From Chryseobacterium sp. (GTDB taxonomy: Bacteria > Bacteroidota > Bacteroidia > Flavobacteriales > Weeksellaceae): a stretch of 7,701 bases of DNA. Below are positions 4,932 through 7,701 of the stretch, one piece after another; the first letter of the stretch is position 1, and each line of letters starts with the position of its first letter. A program made the translations under genes and the position numbers. The notes under the pieces are model-generated. The model was not told where the DNA came from, did no database searches, and was given only the letters and a program-made list of their open reading frames with translations. The DNA is taken from assembly GCA_017989575.1 (NCBI GenBank), contig JAGNPP010000114.1:1-7701 (forward strand), written 5' to 3'.

Positions 4932-5348
4932 ATGAGTTTACAAGATAAATACGCAAGCGTAGTTTCAGCAGCTCAGTCTGCCGGACTTTCAGATCTTTCT
5001 GTTCAAGAGCAGGATGGCGTTTTGTACATCACAGGAAAAGCTACTAACAGCGCTTCCAAAGATTCAGTTTGGAATGCTTTAGGCGCAATCGACCCTTCTT
5101 ACACTGCTACTGATATCAATGTAGATGTGCAGGTTTCTGGATTGGCAGTTGGCGCTTCTTTGACTGTTGCGACAGACGATTCTAACCTAAACATCCGTCA
5201 AGAACCTTCAACAGATGCTTCTATCGTAGGAAAAGCAGCAAAAGGCGAAACTGTAACTTTGGTAGAGCAATCTTCTGATGACTGGTGGAAAATCAAAACA
5301 GCTGATGGCGAGGAAGGTTATGCTTATGCAAGATATTTGAAAGCTTAA
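4932..5348 (+). CDS. BON domain - SH3b domain protein without signal peptide
   Basis: The 138-residue protein has a BON-like domain at about 4-68 (helix, SVQEQDGVLYITGKA, helix, DINVDVQVSG) and a bacterial SH3 domain at about 76-138. The SH3b shows the usual LNIRQEPSTDASIVGKAAKGE, DDWWKIKT and GYAYARYLKA blocks. SH3b modules often bind cell-wall peptides, but no signal peptide or membrane helix is visible, so as written the protein would stay in the cytoplasm. The layout recalls E. coli Kbp (YgaU), a cytoplasmic BON-LysM protein that binds potassium, with SH3b in place of LysM; functional equivalence is only an analogy. It begins 2 bases after the BON-BON lipoprotein stop and ends before a strong terminator. 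No alternative upstream start could add a signal peptide, because the upstream sequence is the coding end of the neighbour, with an in-frame relation broken by its stop. Confidence 0.88.
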   Translation: MSLQDKYASVVSAAQSAGLSDLSVQEQDGVLYITGKATNSASKDSVWNALGAIDPSYTATDINVDVQVSGLAVGASLTVATDDSNLNIRQEPSTDASIVGKAAKGETVTLVEQSSDDWWKIKTADGEEGYAYARYLKA

Positions 5349-5372
5349 TTTCAAAACAACTTAATAAAGATG

Positions 5373-5399
5373 AAACCTCTGATTTTTCAGGGGTTTTTT
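5373..5399 (+). terminator. Rho-independent terminator of the BON operon
   Basis: A 10-bp stem with one T-G pair (AAACCTCTGA at 5373-5382 against TCAGGGGTTT at 5387-5396) encloses a TTTT loop and runs into a T6 tract. It starts 25 bases after the BON-SH3b stop. The T-tract ends right at the -7 element of the next gene. Confidence 0.9.
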
Positions 5400-5400
5400 C

Positions 5401-5408
5401 TATTTTTG
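5401..5408 (+). promoter_or_regulatory. Promoter -7 element for the outer-membrane beta-barrel gene
   Basis: TATTTTTG matches TAnnTTTG exactly and ends 24 bases before the ATG at 5433. Its -33 region would lie inside the upstream terminator stem, and no TTG is present there at the usual spacing. Confidence 0.4.
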
Positions 5409-5432
5409 AAAGCTAAAAACTAAAAATACTTG

Positions 5433-7701
5433 ATGAAAAAATTCTGGCTTGTTTTCATTTTTGCTTTTCTGAAACTGAATGCTCAAACTTACAGCGTAGA
5501 TGGAAAAGTCTTTGACGAAAACAACAATCCTTTGGAAAATGTTTCTGTTTCATTGATGAAGCAAAAAGATTCCTCCATTATCAATTTCATCGGGACGAGC
5601 AAAAGTGGAAACTTTAGTTTAAAAATTCCTGAGCAGAAAGAAGCTTCCTTTCTTCAGATTTCGGGCGATAAATTGAAAACTTTTACCCGAAAATTCGAAT
5701 CGATTCATCAAAATGAAAATCTCGGAGCAATTAAACTTAATAAAGAACTGATTACCAATATCGAAGAAGTTCAAATTACTGTGGCTCCTGTAAAAATCAA
5801 AAAAGATACGGTTGAATACAACGCTTCTTTTCTGAAAGTAAAACCTGATTCGAAAATTGATGAATTAATAAAAGAAATTCCCGGAGCAGAAATCGATAGC
5901 GATGGAAAAATTACGGTCAACGGAAAATCTGTGAGCAAAATCCACATCAACGGAAAACCACTGTTCGATAAAAACGGAAAAACCGAACTGGAAACCATTC
6001 CCGCAGACATCATCAAAAAAATCCAAGTTACCACCTCCAAAACCAAGGAGCAAGAATTGACCGGCCGAGCACCAATCGCAGATAGTTTGACTGTCAATTT
6101 TGAAATGGACACAAAAAACCGCCAAGGAATTTTGACCAATCTCAGACTGGGTTATGGATCCAACAACCGCTATGACGGCGCGCTATTTTTCACCAAAACA
6201 AAGCAAGATTCCAAACTGGCAATTTCTGCAGGTTCTAATAATATCAATTCGGGATTATCTGGTAAAACTGGTTCTGGAACAGGAATCTTTAGAACTTCGG
6301 TGATAAACGTTACTTATTCTGACAAATTTGACAATCTCGATTTGGAACGTTTAAACGCCAATTACTACGAAAGAAATACGGAAACTTATTCCAAAACCGC
6401 GCGGACGACTTTTTTGCCAGACTACAAATTGGATAGAAACACAGAACGTTCTGACAACCGCAGTTATCAAAGATTGGGATTCAGCTCCAATGCGGTTCTC
6501 AAATTGGATCAATTCACCAACTTGATTTTCTCTACTGGATTCAACAACAACATCACGGAAAGCGATGCCAATAATCAATCCTCCACTTTGCGAGACGACG
6601 TTTTGCTGAACTCCAGCTCGGGTTCTGTGAAACAAAAATCCATCAACAATGGGTTTTCTCAATCATTGGGAATCACAAAGAAATTCAGGAAAGAAAGAAG
6701 AACTTTTTCCGCGTCGGTTGATGGTAATTTTACAGAAAACAGCGGAACAGATTATAATTTGACGACGACAATTTTCCATCAATCTCCCGAAGAAAATGAT
6801 TACCGAAATCAGCGTTCGATTTCCAAAAAACAAAACACAGATTTCTCGTTTAATGTAAGATATGACGAGCCTGTTTCTGACTCGGCAATCGTTTCCACAG
6901 AATTGACTTACAAATCTTTGTCCTTGAGAAACGACAGAAAAGTTAATGATTTTGATACAGATTCGGAAGAATTTTCAATCTACAACTCGTTGCTTTCCAA
7001 CACAATCAATCAAGACATCAATGCCCTAAACGCTGTTGTTGGCTATGATTTGAATAAGACCAAATTCCGGTTTTTCTTCAATGCTCATTTGGATTTCAAT
7101 GCGAATGATTTTCAAAGTATTTTCAATAATGAGAATATCAATTTTAAAAGAAATTTTGTGTTTCCAAATTATGAAACAAGGTTCACCTATAATTTTTCTA
7201 GCAGCAAATCTTTGGAGTTGTACAACCAAAGCAATTTCACAACTCCGACGATGACTGCGCTCAATCCTTTCACAGATATTTCCAATCCGTTGGTTACCAC
7301 ACAAGGAAATCCGGATTTGAAAAGCACTTGGAAAAACACAAGTTCAATCTATTTTGTGAATAGAAATCTTCCAAAAAACATTACTTACTCTGCGAAATTA
7401 AAATTCGATTATACCGATAATAACATTTCTGATTTTTCTTTCTACGACGATACTGGACGACAGTTCAGAACTTATGCCAACATTAGCGGAAACAAAAACT
7501 TGAGTTGGGACACTCGCTTTTCAAAAACTTATAAGTGGAACAAAAATCAGTTTCGGATTTCGCCTTCATTTTTCTCAAGTTATGCGCATAGAAAAGGCTT
7601 TGTAGATGGCGTGCAATTCACGAATACGATTTATAATATTTCGCCTCGAATTAATTTAAGATTGAATTTGAAAGAAATTTTAGACGTGACGAGTTCTGCA
7701 A
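5433..7701 (+). CDS. Outer-membrane beta-barrel protein with carboxypeptidase-regulatory-like domain (TonB-receptor-like), 3' end missing
   Basis: An open frame of 756 codons runs without a stop from the ATG at 5433 to the window edge. A signal peptide is visible (MKKFWLVFIFAFLKLNA, cleavage before Gln18). Residues about 19-107 resemble the carboxypeptidase-regulatory-like beta-sandwich (YSVDGKVFDENNNPLENVSV). A plug-like region follows at about 125-205: DTVEYNASF, then IPGAEIDSDGKITVNGK, then IPADIIKKIQV. The rest, from about 215, alternates polar and aromatic residues as in outer-membrane strands, with the NP-x-GNPDLKS motif typical of this family near 611-630. This layout fits the Bacteroidota outer membrane beta-barrel family (OMP_b-brl_3), related to TonB-dependent transporters. 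No canonical TonB box was recognised. The substrate is unknown, and no SusD-like partner is visible before the edge. Family members are usually near 900 residues, so roughly 100-150 codons are probably missing. It lies alone after a terminator and has its own promoter-like element. Confidence 0.93.
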   Translation, partial: MKKFWLVFIFAFLKLNAQTYSVDGKVFDENNNPLENVSVSLMKQKDSSIINFIGTSKSGNFSLKIPEQKEASFLQISGDKLKTFTRKFESIHQNENLGAIKLNKELITNIEEVQITVAPVKIKKDTVEYNASFLKVKPDSKIDELIKEIPGAEIDSDGKITVNGKSVSKIHINGKPLFDKNGKTELETIPADIIKKIQVTTSKTKEQELTGRAPIADSLTVNFEMDTKNRQGILTNLRLGYGSNNRYDGALFFTKTKQDSKLAISAGSNNINSGLSGKTGSGTGIFRTSVINVTYSDKFDNLDLERLNANYYERNTETYSKTARTTFLPDYKLDRNTERSDNRSYQRLGFSSNAVLKLDQFTNLIFSTGFNNNITESDANNQSSTLRDDVLLNSSSGSVKQKSINNGFSQSLGITKKFRKERRTFSASVDGNFTENSGTDYNLTTTIFHQSPEENDYRNQRSISKKQNTDFSFNVRYDEPVSDSAIVSTELTYKSLSLRNDRKVNDFDTDSEEFSIYNSLLSNTINQDINALNAVVGYDLNKTKFRFFFNAHLDFNANDFQSIFNNENINFKRNFVFPNYETRFTYNFSSSKSLELYNQSNFTTPTMTALNPFTDISNPLVTTQGNPDLKSTWKNTSSIYFVNRNLPKNITYSAKLKFDYTDNNISDFSFYDDTGRQFRTYANISGNKNLSWDTRFSKTYKWNKNQFRISPSFFSSYAHRKGFVDGVQFTNTIYNISPRINLRLNLKEILDVTSSA

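Noticed and set aside
5771..7304. Several 86-122 codon minus-strand frames
   Set aside because: All lie opposite the continuous beta-barrel coding frame from 5433 and show no domain features or promoters.

Overview
The window looks like core chromosome of a member of the Flavobacteriia (Bacteroidota), most likely a Chryseobacterium-type Weeksellaceae. This rests on the rplM-rpsI-rpsB gene order, an AT-rich sequence with very AT-rich spacers, start regions without clear Shine-Dalgarno sites, exact TAnnTTTG -7 promoter elements of the Bacteroidota type ahead of several genes, a DUF3667 zinc-ribbon membrane protein, and an outer-membrane beta-barrel protein with an N-terminal carboxypeptidase-regulatory-like domain. 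The genus is an inference and was not tested by any search.

Layout. On the minus strand at the left edge is a translation operon, read right to left: rplM (uL13), rpsI (uS9), then the first 11 codons of rpsB (uS2), which runs off the window. The 184-base rpsI-rpsB gap holds degenerate repeats and a strong hairpin in the rpsB leader. rplM starts at GTG, behind a short leader with two small hairpins and a six-codon mini-ORF. Divergent from it is a DUF3667 membrane protein gene. This gene converges on a small four-helix membrane protein gene, and both appear to share one bidirectional terminator. A nested inverted-repeat element of about 140 bases separates the small gene from the divergent pncB (nicotinate phosphoribosyltransferase, NAD salvage). 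After an AT-rich spacer comes a two-gene operon: a BON-BON lipoprotein and a BON-SH3b protein with no signal peptide, closed by a clear terminator. The right edge holds a long open frame (756 codons, no stop) for an outer-membrane beta-barrel protein with signal peptide, carboxypeptidase-regulatory-like domain and plug-like region.

How the parts relate. The ribosomal genes form one transcription unit and the BON pair another. The remaining genes look like single transcription units with their own promoters. I found no phage, insertion sequence, CRISPR, tRNA or rRNA, and no clear defence or biosynthetic system. The most unusual points are the BON/BON-SH3b pair with its dyad-flanked promoter, the rplM and rpsB leaders, and the nested repeat ahead of pncB.
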